The notes beneath the pieces were generated by a model that was not told where the DNA came from, ran no database searches, and saw nothing but the letters and a program-made list of their open reading frames with translations. A stretch of DNA of 64,000 bases from Bacillota bacterium (GTDB taxonomy: Bacteria; Bacillota; Clostridia; Lachnospirales; Lachnospiraceae): NCBI GenBank assembly GCA_023409535.1, contig JAEYGZ010000023.1, positions 1-64,000 of the forward strand, written 5' to 3'. Each line of letters opens with the position of its first letter. Within the stretch, counting starts at the first letter, position 1. The position numbers were made by a program, and so were the translations under genes. This document shows positions 15,607-23,148 of the stretch, one piece after another.

Positions 15607-17772
15607 TTATTTCGACAATACAGTGGTTGCCTTCGATCTGAGTGTCTTACTGAAGGGCTTTTTGCCCGTTAGCTTAATACTTCTTGCATCAGGCTGTCCG
15701 GTGCCGACAAACACCTCATACTCCGCTTCATGAAGCACTAGCTGTCCCTGATTGTCAAACAGGCCAAACGCTTCCGTACTTAAGGTCAGAGCAACCTTCT
15801 TCTGTTCACCGGCAGCAAGGCTGATCTTCTTTAAAGCCTTCAGCTGATGGTTCGGAGCATCCGCAATCTTTGCCTTAACATATACCTGTATCGTCTCTGC
15901 ACCTGCAAATTCACCGGCATTCTTAATATCCACACTGCAGGTTACTGTATGACCGGGTAATACTTCCTCCGCATCAACCTTGAAATCACTTAGCTCAAAG
16001 TTTGTATAGGACAGACCATAGCCGAAGGGATATAAAGCTTCCCTGGTCATATAACGGTAGGTTCTTCCCTTCATATTGTAATCTGTAAATGCGGGAAGCT
16101 CCTCGCTGGTACGGTAGAAGGTCACCGGCAATTTACCCTCCGGTGAATACTCCCCAAACAGCAGCTCAGCAATGGCGCGGCCGCCCTGCGCGCCGGGATA
16201 CCAGCCCTGTACAATCGCCGGAATGTGCTCCTCTGCCCACGGTACACTTAACGCACTGCCGGATAACAGAACCAATACCACAGGCTTGCCGCTTTCCTGC
16301 AGCACCTTTAATATCTCCTCCTGAATTCCCGGTAATGCAAGATTAGGCTTATCACCGCTGGCAAATTCATTCCCCTGGTCGCCTTCTTCCCCTTCCAGAC
16401 CGGGATCAAGACCAAAGCAGGCAATCACAACATCACTCATATCGCAAACCGCACGGGCTTCGGACACACGATCATTCTGTATACCCAGACCCTGAACACG
16501 GTTTTTAAATAAATGACAGCCCTCAGAGAACATTACTCTGGTATCCTCACCAAGATATTCTTTCACGCCCTCAAGTACTGTTATATATTCAGATGCCGTT
16601 CCTTCATAATTACCGACCAGAGCCTTACGGTTATCCGCATTGGGACCGATCACACCCACGGTCTTTAACTTCTTTTTGTCCAGAGGAAGAAGATTATTCT
16701 CATTCTTTAATAATACAAGTGATTTTCTGGAAGCCTTATGATTAAGCTCCCTATGCTTCTTGCAATCCACAGTCTCGTAACCGATGCCGCTGTAGGGAAC
16801 CTTCGCCTGATCATCAAACAGTCCCAGCTTCATACGGGTGGCAACCAGTCTGGTTACCGCCTGGTCAATGGTCTCTTCCTTCACCAGGCCGTCTCTTACC
16901 GCATAGAGAAGATTGCCGAACATATTTCCACAGTTCAGATCACAGCCGTTATTCATGGCAAGTGACACAGATTCCACAGGTGTGGAGGTTACCATATGAC
17001 CCTCATGGAAATCCTTGATTGCCCAGCAGTCAGAGGTTACATGGCCCTCAAAGCCCCATTTGTCTCTCAAGATATCCTTCAGCAAGGTCTTGCTGCCGCA
17101 GCAGGGCTCACCGTTGGTTCTGTTATAGGCACCCATGACAGCCTCAACCTTCGCTTCCTGTACGCAGGCCTTGAAAGCGGGAAGATAAGTCTCATACAAG
17201 TCCTGCGTGGATACTTCCGCATTAAAGCTGTGTCTGATATCCTCCGGTCCGGAATGCACCGCAAAATGCTTTGCACAGGCAGCCGCCTTCATATACTTCT
17301 TATCATGCCCCTGAATACCGTTGATAAACCGAACTCCAAGCCTTGCGCTTAGATAAGGGTCTTCCCCATAGGTTTCATGGCCTCTTCCCCATCTGGGATC
17401 ACGGAAGATATTCACATTCGGAGACCAAAAGGTTAATCCCTTATAGATATCCGTATCCTCATACTTCTGCTGCATATTAAACTTTGCTCTGCCTTCGGTG
17501 GAGATGGTATCCGCTACTTCCTCCAACAGATCCTCATCAAAGGTTGCCGCCAGACCGATTGCCTGCGGGAATACTGTCGCAACCCCGGCACGTGCGACTC
17601 CGTGCAATGCCTCATTCCACCAGTTATAAGCCTTCACACCGAGCCGTTCGATTGCCGGTGCTGTATAAAGAGTCTGAAATACCTTCTCTTCCAGAGTCAT
17701 CCTGGAAACCAGATCCTTTGCCCTCTCCTCGCAGCTCAGGGTCTCATCAAAATATGCCTTTTTCTCCTGCAT
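15607..17772 (-). CDS. GH3 glycoside hydrolase, probable beta-xylosidase/beta-glucosidase
   Basis: A 721-residue intracellular (no signal peptide) family-3 glycosidase. The N-terminal (alpha/beta)8 domain carries NIFRDPRWGRGHETYGEDPY (about 121-140), the substrate-binding KHF (168-170) in CAKHFAVHSGPEDIRH, and the nucleophile D248 in VTSDCWAI. An (alpha/beta)6 sandwich follows, with the GLEGEEGDQGNEF loop that usually carries the general acid. A fibronectin-III-like domain ends the protein. The NWWNEALHGVAR motif and overall layout are those of xylan 1,4-beta-xylosidase-type members that cleave imported oligosaccharides. It is upstream of and co-directional with uxuB. Substrate choice between xylo- and gluco-oligosaccharides is not certain. 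Confidence 0.92.
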   Translation of the reverse strand: MQEKKAYFDETLSCEERAKDLVSRMTLEEKVFQTLYTAPAIERLGVKAYNWWNEALHGVARAGVATVFPQAIGLAATFDEDLLEEVADTISTEGRAKFNMQQKYEDTDIYKGLTFWSPNVNIFRDPRWGRGHETYGEDPYLSARLGVRFINGIQGHDKKYMKAAACAKHFAVHSGPEDIRHSFNAEVSTQDLYETYLPAFKACVQEAKVEAVMGAYNRTNGEPCCGSKTLLKDILRDKWGFEGHVTSDCWAIKDFHEGHMVTSTPVESVSLAMNNGCDLNCGNMFGNLLYAVRDGLVKEETIDQAVTRLVATRMKLGLFDDQAKVPYSGIGYETVDCKKHRELNHKASRKSLVLLKNENNLLPLDKKKLKTVGVIGPNADNRKALVGNYEGTASEYITVLEGVKEYLGEDTRVMFSEGCHLFKNRVQGLGIQNDRVSEARAVCDMSDVVIACFGLDPGLEGEEGDQGNEFASGDKPNLALPGIQEEILKVLQESGKPVVLVLLSGSALSVPWAEEHIPAIVQGWYPGAQGGRAIAELLFGEYSPEGKLPVTFYRTSEELPAFTDYNMKGRTYRYMTREALYPFGYGLSYTNFELSDFKVDAEEVLPGHTVTCSVDIKNAGEFAGAETIQVYVKAKIADAPNHQLKALKKISLAAGEQKKVALTLSTEAFGLFDNQGQLVLHEAEYEVFVGTGQPDARSIKLTGKKPFSKTLRSKATTVLSK

Positions 17773-18017
17773 CTGTTACTCCTCCTGAATAAATTTATGT
17801 AATTATCCTAAAAAAGCCAACAATAAAGGTGACTCAAAAAGCACAACACGCTCTCTGGGTCCCCCTTATCTGATTTTTCTCAGCCACTCTATAGAATACC
17901 GAGTGATTGATCCTTTTATTTATTACTCTTCCCCACTTAAAATAGTATATTAAAAAAACGATTTTGACTTATCAAATATTGCTGAAATAGTGCCAACTAT
18001 TGCTATAATAGACAGAA

Positions 18018-18860
18018 TTATTGCTTAATATAGGTAATGACACAAGCACCCGGCCCTACATGTGTTCCGACTACACATCCAACCGGATAAAGCTGGGTAT
18101 GCTTAAGCTTAAATTCTTTATTCACGCTCTCCAGCAGCATTCGTCCCTTGCTGTCCTCTGCAGTATATCCAAAATAAACCGGATAGCTGCCGTCCGGCGC
18201 GCCATATTCCCTGATCAGCTCAAGAAGCTTTGCAATTCCCTTATTGGTGCCCCGTTCCTTACCGGCAACATGAAGCGCACCTTCCTTTAGCTGAATGATC
18301 GGTTTAAATTTCAGTAAGGATCCGATGATTGTGGAGGATTTGGACAAACGGCCTCCCTTATGCAAAAATTCCAGAGTATCTACGATAGCAAACAGCACAA
18401 GCCGTTCCTTCAGCTTATCCAGTATCTTTGCAATCTCGGCTGCGCTTTTTCCTTCCCCTGCCAGCTTTAAAGCATGGTTCACCAGTAAACGAAGGCCTGT
18501 GGTGGCATTGAGGCTGTCTACGATATGAATATCCTCGTACTCCACAAGCTCCTTGGCTATCGTCGCACTTTGAAGCGTACCGCTTAATTTACCGGCAATC
18601 AAAATTACCACGGCACTGTCGCCTGCTTCCTTCACTTCCTGAAAGCCGGACAGAAAGTCATCCGGCGAAGGCTGTGAGGTTGTGGGTAATTTCTCGGCCT
18701 TCACCAGCTTCTCATAGAATTCCCCAATGGATATTTCAATTCCCTCCCTGTATTCCTTCTCACCAAAGATAACCTTCAGCGGAATTACAGTGATACCTAA
18801 TTGTTTTGCTTCCTCCGGACTGATGTCAGAGGTTGAATCTGTGATTATTCGAATTCCCAT
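18018..18860 (-). CDS. DegV-family fatty-acid-binding protein
   Basis: A 280-residue DegV protein, starting with the hallmark IRIITDSTSDISPEEAKQLG, followed by the TSQPSPDDF loop, AGKLSGTLQSA and the GPGACVITY end. DegV/FakB proteins bind a single fatty acid between two domains and, in FakB, present it to the FakA kinase for phospholipid synthesis. Whether this copy is a true FakB is not readable from sequence. It lies 21 bp downstream of a MarR-type regulator on the same strand and is clearly in its operon, echoing FabT-like control of lipid genes by MarR proteins in Firmicutes. An AGGAGGAG ribosome site precedes the ATG. Confidence 0.93.
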   Translation of the reverse strand: MGIRIITDSTSDISPEEAKQLGITVIPLKVIFGEKEYREGIEISIGEFYEKLVKAEKLPTTSQPSPDDFLSGFQEVKEAGDSAVVILIAGKLSGTLQSATIAKELVEYEDIHIVDSLNATTGLRLLVNHALKLAGEGKSAAEIAKILDKLKERLVLFAIVDTLEFLHKGGRLSKSSTIIGSLLKFKPIIQLKEGALHVAGKERGTNKGIAKLLELIREYGAPDGSYPVYFGYTAEDSKGRMLLESVNKEFKLKHTQLYPVGCVVGTHVGPGACVITYIKQ

Positions 18861-18881
18861 AGTAATTCTCCTCCTCCTAAT

Positions 18882-19304
18882 TTAAGGCATGATCGTATTT
18901 AATTTTTTAATCAGTTTTTCCAGTAATGCTACTTCTTCATGAGAGAACTTCTCCCGGATATTATTCATAAGCTGTGCGTTATAGGAAGCATTTGCACCAT
19001 AATCTTTATAAAATTTGTCCGTAACCTCCAGAAAATATTCTCTCCGGTCATCCTCGGAAAGCACCTTTCTGACATAACCCTTGCTGAGCAGGTTACTGAT
19101 TCTGTAGGTAGCATTGGGCTGTGAGATATTCACATAATCAGCAAACTGGTGCACGGTCGGACGGTTCAGTAAAAAGATAACCTCCACACAATACGATTCT
19201 GTCGGACTCAGGCTATCTTTGTCGTCATTCACCTTTGAAAAAAGATTCTTGCAATAATTATTACGAAATTTAAAATATAGTTTGTCAAATTCTCTCTCTA
19301 ACAT
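18882..19304 (-). CDS. MarR-family transcriptional regulator
   Basis: A 140-residue winged-helix dimeric regulator. The DNA-binding core is VHQFADYVNISQPNATYRIS followed by NLLSKGYVRKVLSEDDRREY (the wing with the conserved DDRR). Helical dimerisation arms lie at both ends. The start at 19304 is preferred because TAGGAG sits eight bases upstream; the earlier ATG at 19325 has no ribosome site. It precedes degV by 21 bp. A strong promoter and a 13-bp palindrome lie upstream (19422-19473), making autoregulation likely. The ligand could be a fatty acyl group, by analogy with FabT, but this is inference from the DegV partner. Confidence 0.92.
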   Translation of the reverse strand: MLEREFDKLYFKFRNNYCKNLFSKVNDDKDSLSPTESYCVEVIFLLNRPTVHQFADYVNISQPNATYRISNLLSKGYVRKVLSEDDRREYFLEVTDKFYKDYGANASYNAQLMNNIREKFSHEEVALLEKLIKKLNTIMP

Positions 19305-19421
19305 GCGGGCATCTCCTATATTCATTCCGCGTGACTGATTTCTAATTCGTCACGGTTCAGCTTCCTAACGTGCTTTTCAACGGATGAAAAATTTAATTAA
19401 AATTTTTTAACTTTCTAAGTA

Positions 19422-19450
19422 ATATTATCATTATACCAATACTTTGTCAA
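19422..19450 (-). promoter_or_regulatory. Sigma-A promoter of the marR-degV operon
   Basis: On the minus strand TTGACA (19445-19450) and TAATAT (19422-19427) are spaced by 17 bp. The 5' leader is about 110 nt and contains a GTGAC/GTCAC inverted repeat near 19331-19353. Confidence 0.8.
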
Positions 19451-19460
19451 TCAAAGAAAA

Positions 19461-19496
19461 GTAACAATGTTACCATTTTTACAGCAACATTATTAC
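19461..19496. promoter_or_regulatory. Paired 13-bp palindromes upstream of the marR promoter
   Basis: GTAACAATGTTAC (19461-19473) is a perfect palindrome 10 bp upstream of the -35 box. A related imperfect copy GCAACATTATTAC lies at 19484-19496, with centres 23 bp apart, about two helical turns. Position and spacing fit an operator for a dimeric regulator, most simply the adjacent MarR. Confidence 0.5.
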
Positions 19497-19521
19497 TTTC
19501 TTTTCACGTCCCTATTCTTTT

Positions 19522-20754
19522 CTATTGCAGAATCAATACTTCCCCGCCGGCTGTTTTGTCAACGGTAAATTCAGCCTTCCTGCCTCCGGCGCTTACCTCA
19601 TAGTCACCAAGATATCCGGTAAACCCTATTCTGCCTTCCTGATCCGTTACCGGCTGTTCTGTTGTCCACCATTCCTGCTTAATCAGCTGCAGCAGCCTGT
19701 CATATGCCGGTTTACAGGAATTATCCTCACGCAGGATGCCCGCCGGAGCATTCAGCCATTTTCCATCCACGATACTCCAGGTTGTAATTGCCTCTACCAG
19801 GGGATGGGCAAATAAGGTCTGATACAGCTCGGCAATCTCTCTCGCCTGCCGCTCTTCCCCTTCCGGCGTCGTAGGCCACTCCTTCACCTGGAAGTCATTC
19901 AGGTCGTCAATCTCAGGCGGCATCAATTCCCCGGAGATTAGGGTATTCTCTGTAAAATGGATGGGCAGCCCAAATCTTGAATAACGCTCCAGTACCTTCC
20001 GGGTCTTCTCCAGACCCCAATAACCCTGATGCTGGTGGGATTGTATTCCGATTGCATCTATGGGAATGCCCGCTTCCAGACAGCCCTCGATTAGAATCTC
20101 ATAGGCAGCGGAGGTATTAAAGTCGTTAATTAACAGAATGGCTTCCGGATTTGCCGCCTTGGCAGACGCAAACATTTCCTTCACCGTTTGAATACGGCCC
20201 AGCTCCTTGCAGATACGGGTGATACCGTTGTCATATTTATCAAAGTCAGGCATGATTACAACCTCATTGATCACATCCCAAATATCCACCAAGCCTCTGA
20301 ATTCGGCGGCATCACGCCGAATTCGGTCAAGCTGTGCTTTTAATATCTCCTGGTTACTCATCCTAAGAAGCCAGGGCGCAGTTGAGGTATGCCAGCAAAG
20401 CGGATGTCCCTTGGGTGCGGCTCCATGCTCCTTCAGCCATCTGGCAGCATTTTTTAAAGCGGCGGTCTGCGGCTTGCCCTGCTCGGGCTCAAAGCGTCCC
20501 CAATAAAAGGGCAGTGTTCCGGTATTAAACAGAGCAAGCCATTTATCAAACCGGTCCTCCATTGCGGCCTTTTCTTCTCCCTGAAGCTCGCCATCAGCCA
20601 GCGGGACCGCATCAAAGGCTCCGCAGCCAAACATAAATTTATGCCGCTTCTGTGCAATCGTTACCTGTGAATTACTCAGCACCGATCTGTCCGGCCCTAA
20701 TAATATCAGTTTCTTTTCCGCTCTTCGGTGCCCATACCTGTTCCTCTCTGACAT
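19522..20754 (-). CDS. GH10 endo-1,4-beta-xylanase (intracellular)
   Basis: A 410-residue family-10 glycosidase without signal peptide. The acid/base glutamate is E164 in WDVINEVV and the nucleophile is E269 in PIHFTEN. Supporting motifs are FNTGTLPFYWGRFEPEQGK, KGHPLCWHTSTAPW and IGIQSHQHQGYWG. A short beta-rich segment precedes the barrel and a C-terminal beta segment follows it. Intracellular GH10 enzymes trim short xylo-oligosaccharides or aldouronic acids after import rather than attacking polymer. The start at 20754 follows AGGAGG; the longer frame adds 12 unsupported residues. It lies near the GH3 and uronate genes but is separated from them by the marR-degV pair. It is divergent from the arsR unit. 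Confidence 0.93.
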   Translation of the reverse strand: MSERNRYGHRRAEKKLILLGPDRSVLSNSQVTIAQKRHKFMFGCGAFDAVPLADGELQGEEKAAMEDRFDKWLALFNTGTLPFYWGRFEPEQGKPQTAALKNAARWLKEHGAAPKGHPLCWHTSTAPWLLRMSNQEILKAQLDRIRRDAAEFRGLVDIWDVINEVVIMPDFDKYDNGITRICKELGRIQTVKEMFASAKAANPEAILLINDFNTSAAYEILIEGCLEAGIPIDAIGIQSHQHQGYWGLEKTRKVLERYSRFGLPIHFTENTLISGELMPPEIDDLNDFQVKEWPTTPEGEERQAREIAELYQTLFAHPLVEAITTWSIVDGKWLNAPAGILREDNSCKPAYDRLLQLIKQEWWTTEQPVTDQEGRIGFTGYLGDYEVSAGGRKAEFTVDKTAGGEVLILQ

Positions 20755-20935
20755 ACTCTTTCCTCCTGTGCTTGATTTCTTACCTTCCATTTTCTTTGGT
20801 TATCGATATCCGTCAACCTGCTTCAAATATTTGTTCCCAAGGAATGCTATTTCAAAATTATGATATTATTTTTCGCGAAAATAAACCATATATTATTTTG
20901 ATATCCTTATGTCTTAAATTGTATTTCATCTGTTC

Positions 20936-20986
20936 TTGACATATGGCACATATATTAGTATATTAGTATTAACTTATATACTAATA
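20936..20986 (+). promoter_or_regulatory. Promoter and operator of the arsR-ccdA/tlpA operon
   Basis: TTGACA (20936-20941), 17-bp spacer, TATATT (20959-20964). A perfect inverted repeat TATTAGTATA (20953-20962) with TATACTAATA (20977-20986) covers the -10 box. The layout fits autorepression by the ArsR protein encoded 45 bp downstream. Confidence 0.8.
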
Positions 20987-21030
20987 TTGATTGTGGTACA
21001 TAACGATCAAATACCAAGAGGATAACAACG

Positions 21031-21309
21031 ATGGAAGAAAATGCGAAACGGATTGCCGAACTGCTTAAGCTGTTGGCAAATGAGAACCGGCTTCTTATAC
21101 TGTGTGCTCTGATGAAGGGGCCAATGACTGTGGGTAAGATTGCAGAATTTGTACCAGGTATTACGCAATCTGCACTATCACAGCATCTGATGCTGCTTAA
21201 GACAGCCGGAATACTGGATTCAACAAAGACAGCACAGAACGTCCTCTATACCATATCCGATGTCAGAGTAGAAGAGATTGTCAAGGTTCTGAAGAAGTAT
21301 TACTGTTAA
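21031..21309 (+). CDS. ArsR-family repressor with the two-cysteine layout of persulfide/redox sensors
   Basis: A 92-residue winged-helix repressor: ANENRLLILCALMKGPMTVG, then ITQSALSQHLMLLKTAGILD and a wing ending VLYTISD. No metal-binding CxC of classical ArsR is present. Instead C25 sits in the RLLILC helix and C92 is the last residue in VLKKYYC, 67 residues apart. This parallels the conserved cysteine pair of the SqrR/BigR/YgaV group, which sense reactive sulfur through a disulfide or polysulfide link. It lies 54 bp upstream of a CcdA-TlpA thiol-redox fusion and is surely co-transcribed. A palindrome overlaps its own -10 box. Sensor chemistry is inferred from cysteine positions alone. Confidence 0.92.
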   Translation: MEENAKRIAELLKLLANENRLLILCALMKGPMTVGKIAEFVPGITQSALSQHLMLLKTAGILDSTKTAQNVLYTISDVRVEEIVKVLKKYYC

Positions 21310-21363
21310 TTGAAAATGTTCTGTGCAAAGCCTTTGCACTGACAAGAAAGGAGCTCTGCTTTC

Positions 21364-22728
21364 ATGGCTGATCTGATCTCTGCAGGCAATATCAACTTTA
21401 TCCTTGTATTTATCGAAGGAATTTTGTCCTTCTTTTCCCCCTGTGTTATTCCGCTGATACCGGTTTATATCAGTTTTTTGGCGGGTAATGCCAAGAAGCT
21501 GTCGGCGGATGGCAGCATCTCCTATGACCGGAAGAAGGTCTTTCTTCATACGGTATTCTTTGTTCTTGGAATCTCCTTTGCTTTCTTTATCCTGGGTATT
21601 TCCTTCACTGCTCTCGGGGGATTCTTTCAGACAAACCGTTCCTTGTTTACACGAATTGGCGGTATTATCATCCTGTTTCTTGGATTAGTTCAGGTTGGTT
21701 TTATTGAATTTAAATTCCTGCAGCGGGAGAGAAAGCTGCCCTTTGATCCCGGAACCAGGGGTATGAATCCCCTGATTGCCTTTGTTATGGGCTTTACCTT
21801 CAGCTTTGCCTGGACGCCCTGCGTTGGTCCCGCATTATCCTCGGTACTGATACTGGCCTCCTCCAGTAACAGCTCTATTGTTGGCAATCTGCTGGTGCTG
21901 GTCTACTCTCTTGGCTTTATTATTCCCTTCCTGCTGCTTGGTATCTTCACAACACAAGCACTGATGTTCCTGAAGAAGCGGAAAAGACTGATAAAATATA
22001 CCGTAAAGGCAGGCGGCGTTATCTTAATCGCCATCGGTATTATGACCTTTACCGGCTGGATGAACGGGGTATCCTCCTACTTTAACCAATTTGTTCCTCC
22101 AACCGTTCCTGGCAGCGGAAAAGACATGAATGATGAGATAACAGCTTCTCCTGAAGCAACAAAGGTACCTGAGGCTACGCCTGCACCTGAAGCGACATAC
22201 TCCCCTGAGGCAACAAGTGCTCCTGACAGCGGAACTTCCTCCGGGGAGCCGTCTGATCAAAAGGCAACTCCTGCGTTTGATTTCACCTTAACAGACCAGT
22301 ATGGTGCGGAGCATACCCTTTCCGACTATAAAGGGAAAGTGGTATTCCTTAACTTCTGGGCTACCTGGTGCCCTCCCTGTCAGAAGGAGATGCCCGATAT
22401 TGAGCAGCTGTATCTGGACAACGGGAAGAACGAAGGGGATGTTATTGTTCTGGGTGTAGCAAATCCCTCCACCGAAGACCACCCGAATAACAGCGACGAA
22501 TCCCCTGAAAAGATAATTGAATTCCTGAATGATAATGGTTATACCTTTCCTGTCGTATTTGATGAGACCGGTGATGTTCTGGCCGACTACAGAATCTCTG
22601 CCTTTCCCACCACCTTTATCATCAAGCCGGATGGTACGATCTATGGCTACGCTGCCGGAATGCTGACCCGTGAAATTATGGACAATGCCATAAAGAGTGC
22701 GCTGGAACAGGCAGAAAATGAAAAGTAA
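21364..22728 (+). CDS. CcdA-type membrane thiol transporter fused to a TlpA-like thioredoxin domain
   Basis: A 454-residue fusion. Residues 1-235 form a six-helix CcdA/DsbD-beta domain with the two redox cysteines C27 (FFSPCVIPLIP) and C153 (AWTPCVGP). Residues about 245-303 are a low-complexity linker rich in P, E, A and T with PEAT-like repeats. Residues 304-454 form an extracytoplasmic TlpA/ResA-type thioredoxin domain with the active site C336-P-P-C339 in FWATWCPPCQKEMPDIEQ. The membrane part passes electrons from cytoplasmic thioredoxin to the outer domain, which reduces disulfides in secreted proteins or in cytochrome maturation. The upstream ArsR shares the operon and likely sets expression by sulfur or redox state. 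AAAGGAG precedes the ATG. Confidence 0.93.
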   Translation: MADLISAGNINFILVFIEGILSFFSPCVIPLIPVYISFLAGNAKKLSADGSISYDRKKVFLHTVFFVLGISFAFFILGISFTALGGFFQTNRSLFTRIGGIIILFLGLVQVGFIEFKFLQRERKLPFDPGTRGMNPLIAFVMGFTFSFAWTPCVGPALSSVLILASSSNSSIVGNLLVLVYSLGFIIPFLLLGIFTTQALMFLKKRKRLIKYTVKAGGVILIAIGIMTFTGWMNGVSSYFNQFVPPTVPGSGKDMNDEITASPEATKVPEATPAPEATYSPEATSAPDSGTSSGEPSDQKATPAFDFTLTDQYGAEHTLSDYKGKVVFLNFWATWCPPCQKEMPDIEQLYLDNGKNEGDVIVLGVANPSTEDHPNNSDESPEKIIEFLNDNGYTFPVVFDETGDVLADYRISAFPTTFIIKPDGTIYGYAAGMLTREIMDNAIKSALEQAENEK

Positions 22729-22734
22729 TTCCCT

Positions 22735-22764
22735 TTGACAAGGACAGAAGGTATATGCTACAAT
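22735..22764 (+). promoter_or_regulatory. Promoter of the MutS2-like gene leader
   Basis: TTGACA (22735-22740), 18-bp spacer, TACAAT (22759-22764). It opens a leader of roughly 375 nt before the MutS2-like start codon at 23149. Confidence 0.75.
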
Positions 22765-22814
22765 GCATTTGTAAATAATAATGAATAAACAACCTATACG
22801 AAAGGATGGTTTTG

Positions 22815-22853
22815 ATGTCGGTATTATCTGTTAAAGAGGTTTGTGCTAACTAG
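22815..22853 (+). CDS. 12-residue leader peptide (upstream ORF)
   Basis: ATG with AAAGGATGG six bases upstream, reading MSVLSVKEVCAN and stopping at TAG. It lies about 45 nt into the transcript and ends 16 nt before the first arm of a hairpin (22870-22908), with an intrinsic terminator further down (22964-23002). Strong ribosome site, tiny ORF and downstream conditional-looking hairpins are the signature of ribosome-mediated attenuation, as known for several antibiotic-resistance genes. I do not recognise the peptide itself. Confidence 0.65.
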   Translation: MSVLSVKEVCAN

Positions 22854-22869
22854 CACTTAATTGAATCGG

Positions 22870-22908
22870 TTTAGGTACGCAGCAGTATCTTTTATTGTTG
22901 TACCTAAA
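22870..22908 (+). promoter_or_regulatory. Hairpin directly after the leader ORF
   Basis: TTTAGGTAC (22870-22878) pairs perfectly with GTACCTAAA (22900-22908) across a 21-nt loop. A ribosome stalled on or near the leader-ORF stop could reach its first arm, so it is a candidate anti-antiterminator element. Confidence 0.55.
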
Positions 22909-22963
22909 ATTCTACCTTTACAGAAAATACTCAAACTGTCTTGTATGGATATAGGATCGCTTC

Positions 22964-23002
22964 AAGGCATAATAGGGTTATCCTGTTATGCCTTTATTTT
23001 TG
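22964..23002 (+). terminator. Intrinsic terminator inside the MutS2-like leader
   Basis: AAGGCATAATAGG (22964-22976) pairs with CCTGTTATGCCTT (22982-22994) with a single mismatch and a 5-nt loop, followed by TTATTTTTG. It is well formed, yet it sits about 150 bp ahead of the gene and after the gene's own promoter, so it must be conditional. A second long stem, ATGCCCACAGAG/CTCTGTGGGCAT (23050-23061 and 23088-23099) followed by TTTT, lies between it and the start codon. Confidence 0.8.
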
Positions 23003-23148
23003 TGATCGGAGGACCGGTAATCTTACTTTTTGCCTGTCATACAATAACTATGCCCACAGAGTATCCTGCCCTGCTGTAACGGTAGCTCTCTGTGGGCATT
23101 TTATGTATTCATAGAAGAGCGCGGCTGACTGCGCGGAATGGAGTAAAC

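Noticed and set aside
22141..22260. PEAT-like repeats in the CcdA-TlpA gene as a DNA repeat element
   Set aside because: They encode a proline/alanine/threonine linker in frame between two folded domains, common in exported Clostridial proteins.
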